From contig JBGCDD010000042.1 in assembly GCA_045105075.1 (NCBI GenBank), positions 15,970 through 79,969 of the forward strand: a stretch of DNA of 64,000 nucleotides. The letters run 5' to 3'. Positions 41,176-50,110 of this stretch are shown here, piece by piece. This DNA is from JBGCDD01 sp045105075 (GTDB lineage Bacteria > Pseudomonadota > Alphaproteobacteria > Rhodobacterales > Rhodobacteraceae). A model generated the notes under the pieces. That model was not told the DNA's origin, did not search any database, and saw only the letters and a list, made by a program, of their open reading frames with translations. A program made the position numbers and the translations under genes. Every line of letters starts with the position of its first letter. Positions within the stretch are counted from its first letter, which is position 1.

Positions 41176-42089
41176 GCCGGTGGCCCTGCGTTGAAGGGTG
41201 CCAGTTCGGCGCCATTGGTGCCATCTGCCTTGATGAACCAATCGCCCAGCGTGCTGGAGGTCACAAACACCGTGTCATCGCGTGCCATCAACATATCCAG
41301 CGCCTTTTCAAAGTAATAGGCCACATGCGGCACTCCTATGATATGGGGATGCAGGGCCAGTGTCAGCACCCGCGGGTTGTGTGCGCTTTCGCGTTCAAAA
41401 ACGCTGATCGTGGCCTCAAGCCGTTTGAGCATCTCATCGCTCGAACTTTGCTGGATCGCATAGATCGGCACATCGTTCAGCTCAAAGGTATAGGGCAGGG
41501 CCACCATCGGTCCGTGTTTTGTGCGCATCCAGCAGGGCAGATCATCCAGCACCCAATCGTGCAGAAACTCGACGCCTTGGGCTTTCAGGATATCGGGCGT
41601 GTCGATGCTTTCGCCCAAACCCGGCCCCAACCATGCGCGGGTTTGCTGGCCGGTGGCGCGGTGAAGCCGGTCCAGACATTTGCGGATCACAGCGCCTTCG
41701 TCATCGGCCTGTTTCAGCGATTGCTGGAACCAGCCGTGGCCAACCATTTCCCACTTTGCCTGCACAATCGCGTCCGACAGGGTGGGGTACACATCGCAGA
41801 CCTGCGCGTTCATAAACGCCGAGGCGGGCAGGGCGCGGTCGTTGGTCATCTTCATGATCCGGGGCATGCCGACGCGCATACCGTATTCGACCCAGGAATA
41901 ATTGGGAATGTCCGGTGGTTGCGGCGTAGCGCCATGCGGAGCCGGAATAATCCCGCGCGGCATCGGGCGATCAAAGGGCCAGTATTCGACGTTCATCACC
42001 AGATGAACCATGATCGGCTTGCCCTCCAGCGGTTCCAGACGGGGCTGGGCCGAGGCCATCTGATAGGGAATTCGCGGGTTGGGCCACAT
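41172..42089 (-). CDS. Polysaccharide deacetylase family protein (PuuE/allantoinase-like)
   Basis: This 305-residue protein belongs to the carbohydrate-esterase-4-like family that includes the PuuE-type allantoinases and chitooligosaccharide deacetylases. The NVEYWPFDRPMP opening, the MVGHGWFQQ segment and a late LTLALHPHIIGVP segment with two His are family-typical. It overlaps the CoA transferase by four bases and is 50 bases from the ABC ATPase gene. In a cluster with hydantoinase and amidase, the metal-dependent cleavage of a cyclic amide is a reasonable guess, but not shown. Confidence 0.8.
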   Translation of the reverse strand: MWPNPRIPYQMASAQPRLEPLEGKPIMVHLVMNVEYWPFDRPMPRGIIPAPHGATPQPPDIPNYSWVEYGMRVGMPRIMKMTNDRALPASAFMNAQVCDVYPTLSDAIVQAKWEMVGHGWFQQSLKQADDEGAVIRKCLDRLHRATGQQTRAWLGPGLGESIDTPDILKAQGVEFLHDWVLDDLPCWMRTKHGPMVALPYTFELNDVPIYAIQQSSSDEMLKRLEATISVFERESAHNPRVLTLALHPHIIGVPHVAYYFEKALDMLMARDDTVFVTSSTLGDWFIKADGTNGAELAPFNAGPPA

Positions 42090-42138
42090 CAGGGCTCGCC
42101 TCCTTCAAAACTCAAACCGGGTAACACTCAAACCGGGC

Positions 42139-43272
42139 TCAGTTGGTGTGCAAACGCATCGCGCCCGCAGACCAGAACAGCCGCAGTTTCGATCCCGGTG
42201 TGGCCTGTGTATCAAGATCATCCACAACGCGCGACACCAGTGTTTGACCCTCGCCCACCGCGATCATATGCGATGTTGTCAGGCCCAGATATACGGCTTC
42301 GGTATAGGTGCCTCGCAGCGAATGGCCCGGTTGTGCGCCCGCCGTGCCGTCCAGATCCATGCGCGTCAGCTCTGATCGGATCGACACAGACACCGCATCG
42401 CCCAGGCCTACGGTTTGGCCGCGCGCATCGACCTTGACGGTTTCGCTGCCGCCAATATCGACCGTGACCCGGTCGTCTGTGATATCCACAACCCGACCGG
42501 ACAGCATATTGTTTTCGCCGACAAATTCGGCGGTAAAGCGGCGCACAGGTGCGCGATAAATCTGCCGCGCGGCGCCGTGCTCCATCAGCTCACCATCCGC
42601 GATCAGCGCGATGCGGTCGGCGACTGTCATCGCCTCTTCCTGATTGTGGGTGACGTGAATGAAGGTGATCCCGACTTTTTCCTGCAAGTGCTTCAGCTCA
42701 AGACACATGTCCTTGCGCAACTGCGCATCAAGAGCGGCCAAAGGTTCATCAAGCAACAGCACATCGCGTTTGAGCACCATGGCGCGCGCCAGCTGAACCC
42801 GTTGCTGTTGTCCGCCCGACAGCTCGTGCGGTTTGCGATCTGCAAAGCCGGTCAGCCCGACCAGGTCCAAGGCAGCGGCGCCTTGCTCGTTGATCTCGGC
42901 CTTGGGCAGGCCTGCGATCTTCAGCCCGTAACCGACGTTTTGCAGAACATTCATATGCGGAAACAGCGCGTAGGATTGAAACACCATCGAGGTCGGGCGC
43001 TTGTCGGGGGGCAGGTGGCCCACGTCCTGACCATGCAGCATCACGCGCCCTTTCGTGGGTTTGTGAAAGCCGCCAATGGTGCGCAACAGGGTCGTTTTGC
43101 CGCCGCCCGACGGACCCAGTAGCACAAAATATTCACCCGCTTCGATCCTCAGATTCACGTCCTTCAACGCCACGACCGAGCCATAGTGTTTGGCCAACCC
43201 CTGCACCTCAACGGCGGGCGCGCGCGTGGTCTGGTTGTCCTTTGGCATACTGATTTCTTTCTCGACGTTCAT
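42139..43272 (-). CDS. Polyamine/opine-type ABC transporter ATP-binding protein (PotA-like)
   Basis: This 377-residue ATPase has Walker A GPSGGGKTT, Q-loop FQSYALFPHM, signature LSGGQQQRVQLARAM, Walker B VLLLDEPLAALD and a C-terminal TOBE domain (about residues 270-375). This is the PotA/FbpC class that powers spermidine, putrescine and iron importers. It overlaps the downstream-facing permease gene by ATGA. Substrate is set by the binding protein at 45087. A Met at codon 9 (43248) is an alternative start. Confidence 0.92.
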   Translation of the reverse strand: MNVEKEISMPKDNQTTRAPAVEVQGLAKHYGSVVALKDVNLRIEAGEYFVLLGPSGGGKTTLLRTIGGFHKPTKGRVMLHGQDVGHLPPDKRPTSMVFQSYALFPHMNVLQNVGYGLKIAGLPKAEINEQGAAALDLVGLTGFADRKPHELSGGQQQRVQLARAMVLKRDVLLLDEPLAALDAQLRKDMCLELKHLQEKVGITFIHVTHNQEEAMTVADRIALIADGELMEHGAARQIYRAPVRRFTAEFVGENNMLSGRVVDITDDRVTVDIGGSETVKVDARGQTVGLGDAVSVSIRSELTRMDLDGTAGAQPGHSLRGTYTEAVYLGLTTSHMIAVGEGQTLVSRVVDDLDTQATPGSKLRLFWSAGAMRLHTN

Positions 43273-44153
43273 GACATCACAGGCTCCGCTTTGGCGCGGG
43301 CCAGCCGCGCGAGGGCCTCGGCCCGGATCATAGTGTAAATGATGATGCCGCCGATCAAAGCGATGGCGATAAAGCTGACGAAACTGGACATGGCATAGGA
43401 TGTTTCCGACATGCCTTCGTTCAGCATCTGGCTGACCAGAACCGTGGTAAATGTGTCAAACCCACCCTTGAGCAGCGAGGTTCGGGTGTATTCGTTGAAA
43501 CATAGGATCACAGTGAAGGAACAGGCGCTGAACACCCCGGCGCGGATCTGGGGGAATTCGATGTCCCAAAACGCACGCCATCCGCTGGCCCCGCAGTCAC
43601 GCGCCGCCTCGGTTTGTTCGCTGCGATAGCGCCCCATGGTGATCAGGATCACAATGAAAGAATAGGGGATGGTATAGATGATCAGCCCGATCAACGCGGT
43701 CACAAACCCCAGCCTGAACCAATTGTCCATAAAGCTGACGCCCAGCAGATCACCCAGCCATTTGAAAGACCCGTTCACGTTCTTGAAAAACACCAGCAGG
43801 GCAGAACCCAGAATGTCGGGCGCCACAAAAAGCGGTGCCAGCATCAAAAACACGACCAGCAATTTGCGATCTGTCGCTTTATAGTGCTTGGCCGCCAGCA
43901 GCGCCATCGGCACCGCAATCAGCGTGGTGATCACCGCCAGCGTCATGGTCCAGCGCAAGGCCTGGATCATCAGCTTGTCGGAAAAGATCAGCCCGTACCA
44001 TTTCCAGGTGAAAATATACTCGGCTGCGCCGAACCCGTTCAGATTGAACGAGATATACATGACATAGAACACCGGGCTCATCAGCGTGAAGACGATCAAA
44101 AGTAGGTAGGCCCACTTGGCGCGGTGCGCCCAGATATTGTCATAGTCGTTCAT
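43269..44153 (-). CDS. ABC transporter permease (PotC-like)
   Basis: This 294-residue permease has six predicted helices and the EAA loop (TEAARDCGASGWRAFWDIEFP) that docks the ATPase. It forms a permease pair with the gene at 44166 and has the character of PotC/PotI-type subunits. It lies 12 bases from the second permease and overlaps the ATPase gene. Confidence 0.91.
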   Translation of the reverse strand: MNDYDNIWAHRAKWAYLLLIVFTLMSPVFYVMYISFNLNGFGAAEYIFTWKWYGLIFSDKLMIQALRWTMTLAVITTLIAVPMALLAAKHYKATDRKLLVVFLMLAPLFVAPDILGSALLVFFKNVNGSFKWLGDLLGVSFMDNWFRLGFVTALIGLIIYTIPYSFIVILITMGRYRSEQTEAARDCGASGWRAFWDIEFPQIRAGVFSACSFTVILCFNEYTRTSLLKGGFDTFTTVLVSQMLNEGMSETSYAMSSFVSFIAIALIGGIIIYTMIRAEALARLARAKAEPVMS

Positions 44154-44165
44154 GGCCAGCCTTCG

Positions 44166-45080
44166 TCAGTTGATCGGTGCCAGAATTTTCGTCAGATCGA
44201 AAACGCGGTGCCCGATGTAGAGCAGTGACATCAGCGTCGCCATCATGATCGCACTGACCGCCATCGCCAGCGGGAAATCGAGAGCGGTGATCGCCTGGGT
44301 TGCGATCAGGCCTGCGTTAACTGCGCCCGGCCCGCCCAGAATGTTGGGCAGCAAGGCCACGCCAATGCCGTTCACAAAGATAAACACACACCCCGCAAAA
44401 ATCCCCGGCGCCGCAAGGGGCAGGATGATATCGCGAAAACGCTGCGCCGGTTTGACGCCCAGATCATCACAGGCCTCGAATATGTACTTTGGCACCGCCT
44501 CCATCGCCAGAAAGCCGGAAAACACGATGAAGGGCAGAAACGACAGCACCTCGCCGATGATAACGCCGGTGTGGGTGTAGATCAGCGCGGTGATCGGTTC
44601 GTCGATGAGCCCGAGGTTTTGCAAGGTTGTGTTGACCAACCCGTTGCGTTGCAAGACCGGGCGCAGCGCAAAAATGCGGATGATCTCGGACACCATGAAC
44701 GGCAGAATAAACAGCAATATCACCCGGTGTTGGGCGACTTGCGGCACGGATTTGCGCAAAAACACTGCGATCGGAAAGCCCAGAACGAAACACACCGCAA
44801 CGGCGATCAGCGAATAGTACATCGAAGACAGAAAATTCTTGAGCCGGGCCGAGAAAAAGAAATTCTCGTAAGCCTTGAGGCTGAAACCTGGTTCCATCCA
44901 GAACATCGTGCGCTCAAAAAAACTGAACACCACAGTCAGCGCCATAGGCAAGGCAAAGAACAGCACCATGAACACGATGGGCGCATAAAACACCCACCGC
45001 GTTGCGCGCTCTTGCCAGCTTTCGCGCATAGGTGTGGCGGAGAGATCCCCGCCAGACCCTGATTTTGCGGCGTCGCTCAT
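44166..45080 (-). CDS. ABC transporter permease (PotB-like)
   Basis: This 304-residue permease has six predicted helices and its own EAA-like loop (about FEACDDLGVKPAQRFRDIIL). The order binding protein - PotB-like - PotC-like - ATPase is the usual one for opine/polyamine importers. It starts six bases after the binding-protein stop. Confidence 0.91.
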   Translation of the reverse strand: MSDAAKSGSGGDLSATPMRESWQERATRWVFYAPIVFMVLFFALPMALTVVFSFFERTMFWMEPGFSLKAYENFFFSARLKNFLSSMYYSLIAVAVCFVLGFPIAVFLRKSVPQVAQHRVILLFILPFMVSEIIRIFALRPVLQRNGLVNTTLQNLGLIDEPITALIYTHTGVIIGEVLSFLPFIVFSGFLAMEAVPKYIFEACDDLGVKPAQRFRDIILPLAAPGIFAGCVFIFVNGIGVALLPNILGGPGAVNAGLIATQAITALDFPLAMAVSAIMMATLMSLLYIGHRVFDLTKILAPIN

Positions 45081-45086
45081 GCCAGC

Positions 45087-46253
45087 CTAGGCCGCCTGAA
45101 CCCGCGACCACCAATCCTGATACGCGCGGATGTTGGTGGGGAACACGTTCTGCCAGGAGTTGCCGGGCACTGCCAAACGCTGTTTCTTGCGCTCGAGCCG
45201 CTTGGTGATCTCGGCCACGGCGGTGGCATCGAAATCGCCTGGATTGGCGGCAACATAGTCGGTTACGCCAGTCATCTGTGGGGTAAAGCCCAGACCCGCC
45301 AAAGTGCGCGCGCCAAACCACGGCGACAGATAGACGTTGGCCAGCTTGTAGAACGCCTCGTCCATGCCGCGCTCCATCCCGCCTTTGGTCAGCATCAGGA
45401 TGTTGTTCCAGGCCTGATGCCCTTCTTTCATGGTGCCATAGCGGATGTCTTTGCCGCTTTTGCGCCCTGCCACAATCTGGATCGGCTCCCAGGTGGACAT
45501 GACCAGAACTTCTTCGGAGGCCAGCAGATCGACGCCGTTCTGGAACCCGTCCCAGAAGGTGCGGAACTGGCCGGCTTTCTTTTTCTCTATCAGGAACTGG
45601 CAGACACCTTTGACCTCGGCCTCGGACATATCCGAGGGGTTTTCGATGTCCTGCTTGCCCGATTGCTTGAGGTAAATGGCAGTGTTGGTCAGCGTCGGGC
45701 CAAAGTCGTTTTGCAACGCCGCGCGGCCTTTGAACTGGGAATCGAACAGAACCTCCCAGGAATTCAGATCCGCACCGATTTCATCATAGTTAAAAGCCAG
45801 CGCATCCGCGTTTGAGATATAGGGGATGGCGACGATTTTGCCGTCGTAGCGGATCGTGTCAGCGGCCTCGCCTCCGTCCAGATAGCGTGGCTCGACATTG
45901 GCCCAGTTTGGAATGCGCGACACGTCGAGTTCGGAAATCACGCCCTGTCCGGCCAGCGCGTCTTCCATGCCTCCGCCATTGTCGGTCATGGCGTCATAAA
46001 GCGCGTTGCCGTCGCCCACGACCATCTTCTGGATCGACTCGTCGGCGCGCGCACTTTTGGCAATTGCGCTGATCTCGATGCCGGCCTGGGCTTCCATCGA
46101 GCTCCAGTCCTTTTCGCCGACGCGGGCAATTCCCGGCGCCCAAAACTTGAGCGCGCCACTTTGTGCGGCAAGGCCCGTTGGCAGGCCCGCAACCGCAGCC
46201 GCTGATCCCATAAGTGCCATCATCTGGCGGCGGTTGAATTCTGATTGGTTCAT
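45087..46253 (-). CDS. Extracellular solute-binding protein, PotD-like
   Basis: This 388-residue protein has a twin-arginine signal (NRRQMMALMGSAAAVAG) before the mature domain, and the bilobed fold of family 1 solute-binding proteins (VVGDGNALYDAMTDNGG, FDSQFKGRAALQND, WEPIQIVAGRKSGKDIRYG). The ATG at 46253 gives the signal peptide; upstream frame is not protein-like. It is the first gene of the importer operon, divergent from the MmgE gene, with a 429-base control region between. A polyamine, opine or cyclic amide are all possible ligands. Confidence 0.9.
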   Translation of the reverse strand: MNQSEFNRRQMMALMGSAAAVAGLPTGLAAQSGALKFWAPGIARVGEKDWSSMEAQAGIEISAIAKSARADESIQKMVVGDGNALYDAMTDNGGGMEDALAGQGVISELDVSRIPNWANVEPRYLDGGEAADTIRYDGKIVAIPYISNADALAFNYDEIGADLNSWEVLFDSQFKGRAALQNDFGPTLTNTAIYLKQSGKQDIENPSDMSEAEVKGVCQFLIEKKKAGQFRTFWDGFQNGVDLLASEEVLVMSTWEPIQIVAGRKSGKDIRYGTMKEGHQAWNNILMLTKGGMERGMDEAFYKLANVYLSPWFGARTLAGLGFTPQMTGVTDYVAANPGDFDATAVAEITKRLERKKQRLAVPGNSWQNVFPTNIRAYQDWWSRVQAA

Positions 46254-46682
46254 GATGTCTTCACCCTGTTCGCGTTCGTTGCGGCTGTTTGTCAGCCCGA
46301 AACCGTTGATGTTTTGCGCAATGGTTGGCCCCTGCGCATTGGTGTGGGGAAAAGCCGAACGCCTGACGGGCATGCACCTTTTGAAAGATGTGGACACCGG
46401 AGCGTTCTTCTCGCCTCCCCAAAGACGCCGATAAGACAATAATAGTTTCGGATACCAAAATGGAAAGCAAAAACAGAAACTGCGGCCAAGATCGCCAAAC
46501 CTGTTCGCGGCCTTTCGTCGAGAAACGCACAAAAATTCACCTGTTCCATGGGGGCTTTGTGCTGTTTACCCTTTGCGTCTGAATGCTCGTTTCCGAACGG
46601 CAGTCTGCATTTGGTACACAAAATTGATCAGAGGCCTTACGCTTGTGTGACCCTGTTTGCCCTTCCTGATTCGGATTTTGCG
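46254..46682. other. Divergent control region, no gene seen
   Basis: This 429-base stretch separates the importer operon (-) from the MmgE operon (+). No convincing frame is found on either strand. It is less GC-rich than the flanks near 46430-46530. A symmetric TTTG-n5-CAAA (46610-46622, reading TTTGGTACACAAA) with a central GTAC resembles operators of GntR-family regulators and lies 60 bases before the MmgE start. No regulator gene adjoins it. Confidence 0.45.
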
Positions 46683-48131
46683 ATGTCATCCCCAAACGCT
46701 CAGCCCCCAAACACGCTCCCGACGCGGGCCGGCAATGGCGATCAGACGCAGCGCAGCAGCCTGAGCGAACAGCTCGTCCAGATTTGCAATCGCCACCCCG
46801 CAGGCGCGGACCGATCGGCAGCGGCCACCTTGCTGCTGGACTGGATCGGGGTTGCTGGCGCGGGGGCAAACACGCCGCAAGGCAGGGCGGTGCGCAACAC
46901 TGTGAAACCCCACGATGGGGGCGCGCTGTGCACTGCGCTGGCGCTGGGTCGGGTCAATGCAGAGCAGGCCGCTTACGTGAATGGCTCTTATGGCACGTTG
47001 CTGGAAATGGACGATTTGCACCGGGCTTCGATCCTGCACGCAGGTGATGTTGTGATCCCGGCCGCCTTGGCCGCCGCGCAAGAGGCCGGGTGCCGCGGCA
47101 CTGATCTGCTCGATGCAATCATAATGGGCTACGAGGTCGCTTTGCGCATTGGCGTGGCTGCGGCGCAGGGCGGGTATTCGGCATGGTACAACTCGGGCAC
47201 GTGCGGGGTGTTCGGTGCCGCTATGGCCGCCGCGCAGGCCTTTGGGCTGACAGAGCAACAAAAATGCGATGCGCTGGGTCATGCCGGCATGCAGGCGGCG
47301 GGGTTGTGGCAATGCAGGCTTGAGCCGAGCGATAGCAAGTGTCTGGCCACCGCCCATGCCGCGCGCGCAGGTGTCAGCGCGGCGCGTGCCGCTGCGTGCG
47401 GTCTGCGCGCCCCGCGCGAAATTCTGGAAGGGGCGTTGGGCTTTTTCGCCACGCTTTATCCCAATGCCCGCACCGATGGGATCTGTGCCGACCTGCCCGG
47501 TTGGCGCCTGCACGAGGTCAGCTTTAAACCCTGGCCCGCCTGCCGCCATGTTCATCCGGCGATTGGTGTGGCTTTGCAGTTGCGCGCTGATCTGGATGTT
47601 TCGGCGATTGCGCGGATCAAAGTGCGCAGCTACGCGGCCGGCGTCGATTTTTGTGACCAGCCGTGCCCGCAAACCCCGCATCAGGCGCGGTTCAGCTTTC
47701 AACATGCCGTGGCGATTGCCCTGCTGAAAGGCCCGCCCGGATTGGCGGATTTCACCACCGAGGCTCTTGAGATCAAAACCTTGAAACAGGTGCGCGACAA
47801 GATCGATGTTCTGGAAGACCCAGCACTTACGGCTGCGTTCCCCAACCACATGGGCGCGGGGCTCGACATCACGCTGCACGATGGGCCAGTGATGGCTCAC
47901 ACCGCCGCCCATGCGCCGGGCGATCCCGATATGCCGGTTACGCGCGAAGCGCTGCATGCCAAGTTTCGCACAAACCTGCGCGCGGCGGGGGCCGACCCGG
48001 ATCATGCAGATCGCATAATCCGCTCGGTTGCGGCTCTGACAGAGGCGCCGTCGCTGAACACGCTGAACCACGATCTTGATCTGATGACACGCCACACCCA
48101 ATCTGAATTGCAAAGGATGCCTGACCCATGA
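46683..48131 (+). CDS. MmgE/PrpD family protein
   Basis: This 482-residue cytoplasmic protein belongs to the MmgE/PrpD family (2-methylcitrate dehydratases, cis-aconitate decarboxylase and relatives). The N-terminal helical domain carries the LEMDDLHRASILHAGDVVIPAAL region, with an Asp and His-rich active-site stretch, and the later FKPWPACRHVHPAI segment. ATG 46683 is preferred over an upstream ATG at 46548. Its stop overlaps the cupin gene by ATGA. A dehydratase or decarboxylase role in the island is inferred. Confidence 0.86.
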   Translation: MSSPNAQPPNTLPTRAGNGDQTQRSSLSEQLVQICNRHPAGADRSAAATLLLDWIGVAGAGANTPQGRAVRNTVKPHDGGALCTALALGRVNAEQAAYVNGSYGTLLEMDDLHRASILHAGDVVIPAALAAAQEAGCRGTDLLDAIIMGYEVALRIGVAAAQGGYSAWYNSGTCGVFGAAMAAAQAFGLTEQQKCDALGHAGMQAAGLWQCRLEPSDSKCLATAHAARAGVSAARAAACGLRAPREILEGALGFFATLYPNARTDGICADLPGWRLHEVSFKPWPACRHVHPAIGVALQLRADLDVSAIARIKVRSYAAGVDFCDQPCPQTPHQARFSFQHAVAIALLKGPPGLADFTTEALEIKTLKQVRDKIDVLEDPALTAAFPNHMGAGLDITLHDGPVMAHTAAHAPGDPDMPVTREALHAKFRTNLRAAGADPDHADRIIRSVAALTEAPSLNTLNHDLDLMTRHTQSELQRMPDP

Positions 48132-48490
48132 GCCAGACCCAAACCCTCAAACCCCCCGTCGCCTTTGGTCCTGTCGATCATGAAAACGGCTGGGAACCAG
48201 TGCCGGGCGGGGCCCCGGGTGTTGAGCAAAAGATGCTGTCGGGCGCGTTGGACGAAACCGCAATGGTGGGTGTGCGCACCCGGTTGATCCGGTTCAAACC
48301 GGGCACTCACGCGCCTGATGTGTTCGTGCACGATTACTGGGAAGAGGTGTATCTGATCGAGGGGCATCTGAACGTCGCCGGTCAGGACCACCACGCGCCG
48401 TCCTATGCCTGCCGTCCACCGGGCACGCCGCACGGGCCTTTTCTGTCGCCGGATGGCTGTATCTTCTTTGAAATTCAGTACTATGTCTAA
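48128..48490 (+). CDS. Cupin-domain protein
   Basis: This 120-residue protein has a single ChrR-like cupin domain: HAPDVFVHDYWEEVYLIEGHL with His and Glu metal ligands, followed by the Pro-Pro-Gly-x-Pro-His motif near residue 101 that supplies another His. It is a small metal-binding protein, either an enzyme or a sensor. It is coupled to MmgE and 28 bases from the SDR gene. Confidence 0.82.
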   Translation: MSQTQTLKPPVAFGPVDHENGWEPVPGGAPGVEQKMLSGALDETAMVGVRTRLIRFKPGTHAPDVFVHDYWEEVYLIEGHLNVAGQDHHAPSYACRPPGTPHGPFLSPDGCIFFEIQYYV

Positions 48491-48517
48491 TCACAGCGCA
48501 ACTCTCAGGGGGTCGGT

Positions 48518-49297
48518 ATGGATTTGGAACTAAGCGGCAAAAGCGTGGTGGTCACCGGCGCCTCCAAGGGGATCGGGCTGGCCATCGCGCGCGCATTTGC
48601 CAGTGAGGGCGCGGCGGTGACCCTGGTGGCGCGCAGCGGCGATACGTTGGACCGCGCGCGGGCTGCTATGGTCGCCGATGGGTTGGCGCCGCCCGAAGTG
48701 CTGGTGGCTGATCTTGGAACGGATACGGGCCGCGAGGCGCTGTTTGCCGCCTGTGGGCAGTGCGATATTCTGGTCAACAACGCCGGTGCCATCAAGGCCG
48801 GGCGGCTGGCGGATCTGGAGATGTCGGATTGGCGCGAAGGCTGGGAGCTGAAGGTGTTTGGCTACATCCATCTGTGCAAGCTGTTTGCGCCTGCCATGAC
48901 CAGCCGGGGATCGGGGACGATCATCAACATCATTGGTATGGGCGGGCGCGCAGTGCGACCAAACTATATCTGTGGTGCGGCGGGCAATGCGGCGCTGATC
49001 GGGTTTACCAACGCTTTGGGCGCCGAGACACCGGCCCATAACGTGCGGGTTTTCGGGATCAACCCATCGCCCACATTGACCGACCGCATGGGCCGTATGT
49101 TTCGCACCCGCGCTGCCGAAGAATTGGGCGACGCTGACCGCTGGCAAGAACTGATCAACCCCGACAATTTCCCCTTTGGTCGCCCCAAAGACCCCGAAGA
49201 AGTTGCCGCCTTGGCCACCATGCTGGCGTCGCCCAAGGTCACCTATCTATCGGGTACCGTGATCGATATGGACGGGGGCGGGCAATGGCGCGGGTGA
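48518..49297 (+). CDS. SDR-family protein with an atypical catalytic site
   Basis: This 259-residue protein has an intact NAD(P)-binding TGASKGIG (residues 13-20) and NNAG (87-90). The expected Ser-Tyr-x3-Lys catalytic set is altered: Y150 is present in PNYICGAAGNAAL, but the Lys position is A154 and the Ser position is Ile/Gly. Some SDR subfamilies in aromatic and alicyclic degradation show a similar Gly/Ala-rich motif, so it may still act by another mechanism or as a binding protein. It lies seven bases before the enoyl-CoA hydratase. Confidence 0.85.
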   Translation: MDLELSGKSVVVTGASKGIGLAIARAFASEGAAVTLVARSGDTLDRARAAMVADGLAPPEVLVADLGTDTGREALFAACGQCDILVNNAGAIKAGRLADLEMSDWREGWELKVFGYIHLCKLFAPAMTSRGSGTIINIIGMGGRAVRPNYICGAAGNAALIGFTNALGAETPAHNVRVFGINPSPTLTDRMGRMFRTRAAEELGDADRWQELINPDNFPFGRPKDPEEVAALATMLASPKVTYLSGTVIDMDGGGQWRG

Positions 49298-49304
49298 TCG
49301 GGAT

Positions 49305-50108
49305 ATGAGCGAAATCAGCTTTGCCAACGGGCGTCTTTTGGTGGCCCGGACCGGCGCCATCGGGCGCATCACCTTCAACCAGCCTGACAAAATGAACGCG
49401 ATGTCGCTGGACATGTGGCAGGGGTTGTTTGATGCGCTGGCCGATCTTGGCGCGGACCCGAGCATTCGCGTGGTCATTCTGTGCGGCGCAGGTGACAAGG
49501 CTTTTGTTTCGGGCGCCGACATTTCCGAGTTTGAAAGTCAAAGGTCCTCGCAACAAGGTATCGAAACCTACAATCGGATTTCCGAGGCCGCCGACCGCGC
49601 GCTTTATGATTTTGCCAAACCCACCATCGCCGAGATCAAAGGCTACTGAATTGGCGGCGGCATGGGGCTGGCGGTGGCCTGCGATTTGCGCATTTGTGCG
49701 GATGATTCCAGGCTGGGGATCACGGCGGCCAAACTGGGTTTGGGCTATGGCTATGACGGGGTGCGCAAACTGGTGTCTTTGGCGGGTCCCGCGGTGGCCG
49801 CGCAGATCCTGTATTCTGCGAACCTGTTTTCCGCCGACAAGGCCGAACGGATGGGTCTGGTTTCCGAGGTGGTGCCCCGCGAGGTGCTGTCGCAAACGGT
49901 GACCGACCTGGCCGAGCGGATCGCCCAAAATGCCCCCAAAACGGTGCGCACCGCCAAGGCGGCCATCCGCGCGATCCGCGAACCCGGCGGGCCGGTCAGC
50001 CGCGCGCAGGTCGATGCACTGGTGGCAGATTGCTTTGCCAGTCAGGATTATCGTGACGGACGCACGGCTTTCATCGAAAAGCGCAAACCTCAGTTTCGGG
50101 ACCAGTAA
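49305..50108 (+). pseudogene. Enoyl-CoA hydratase/isomerase interrupted by an in-frame TGA
   Basis: The frame reads as a complete crotonase-fold enzyme of 267 codons, but codon 115 (49647-49649) is TGA. The surroundings are AEIKGY-stop-IGGGMGLAVACDLRI; in relatives this is GYCIGGG, so TGA stands at a Cys codon (TGC or TGT). The two halves are intact, with the oxyanion-hole GADISEFES before it and no other stop. A single substitution or a sequencing error is likely. Selenocysteine is unlikely, as this Cys is not catalytic and no clear SECIS hairpin follows. A restart at ATG 49662 would give a C-terminal fragment only. Confidence 0.85.
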
Positions 50109-50110
50109 GC

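Noticed and set aside
46686..48113. 475-codon open frame opposite MmgE
   Set aside because: The plus-strand MmgE has family motifs and couples to the cupin; the antisense frame has none.
49640..49700. Selenocysteine insertion at the hydratase TGA
   Set aside because: The replaced Cys is not catalytic in this family, and no convincing SECIS hairpin is seen right after the codon; kept only as an alternative to a nonsense change.
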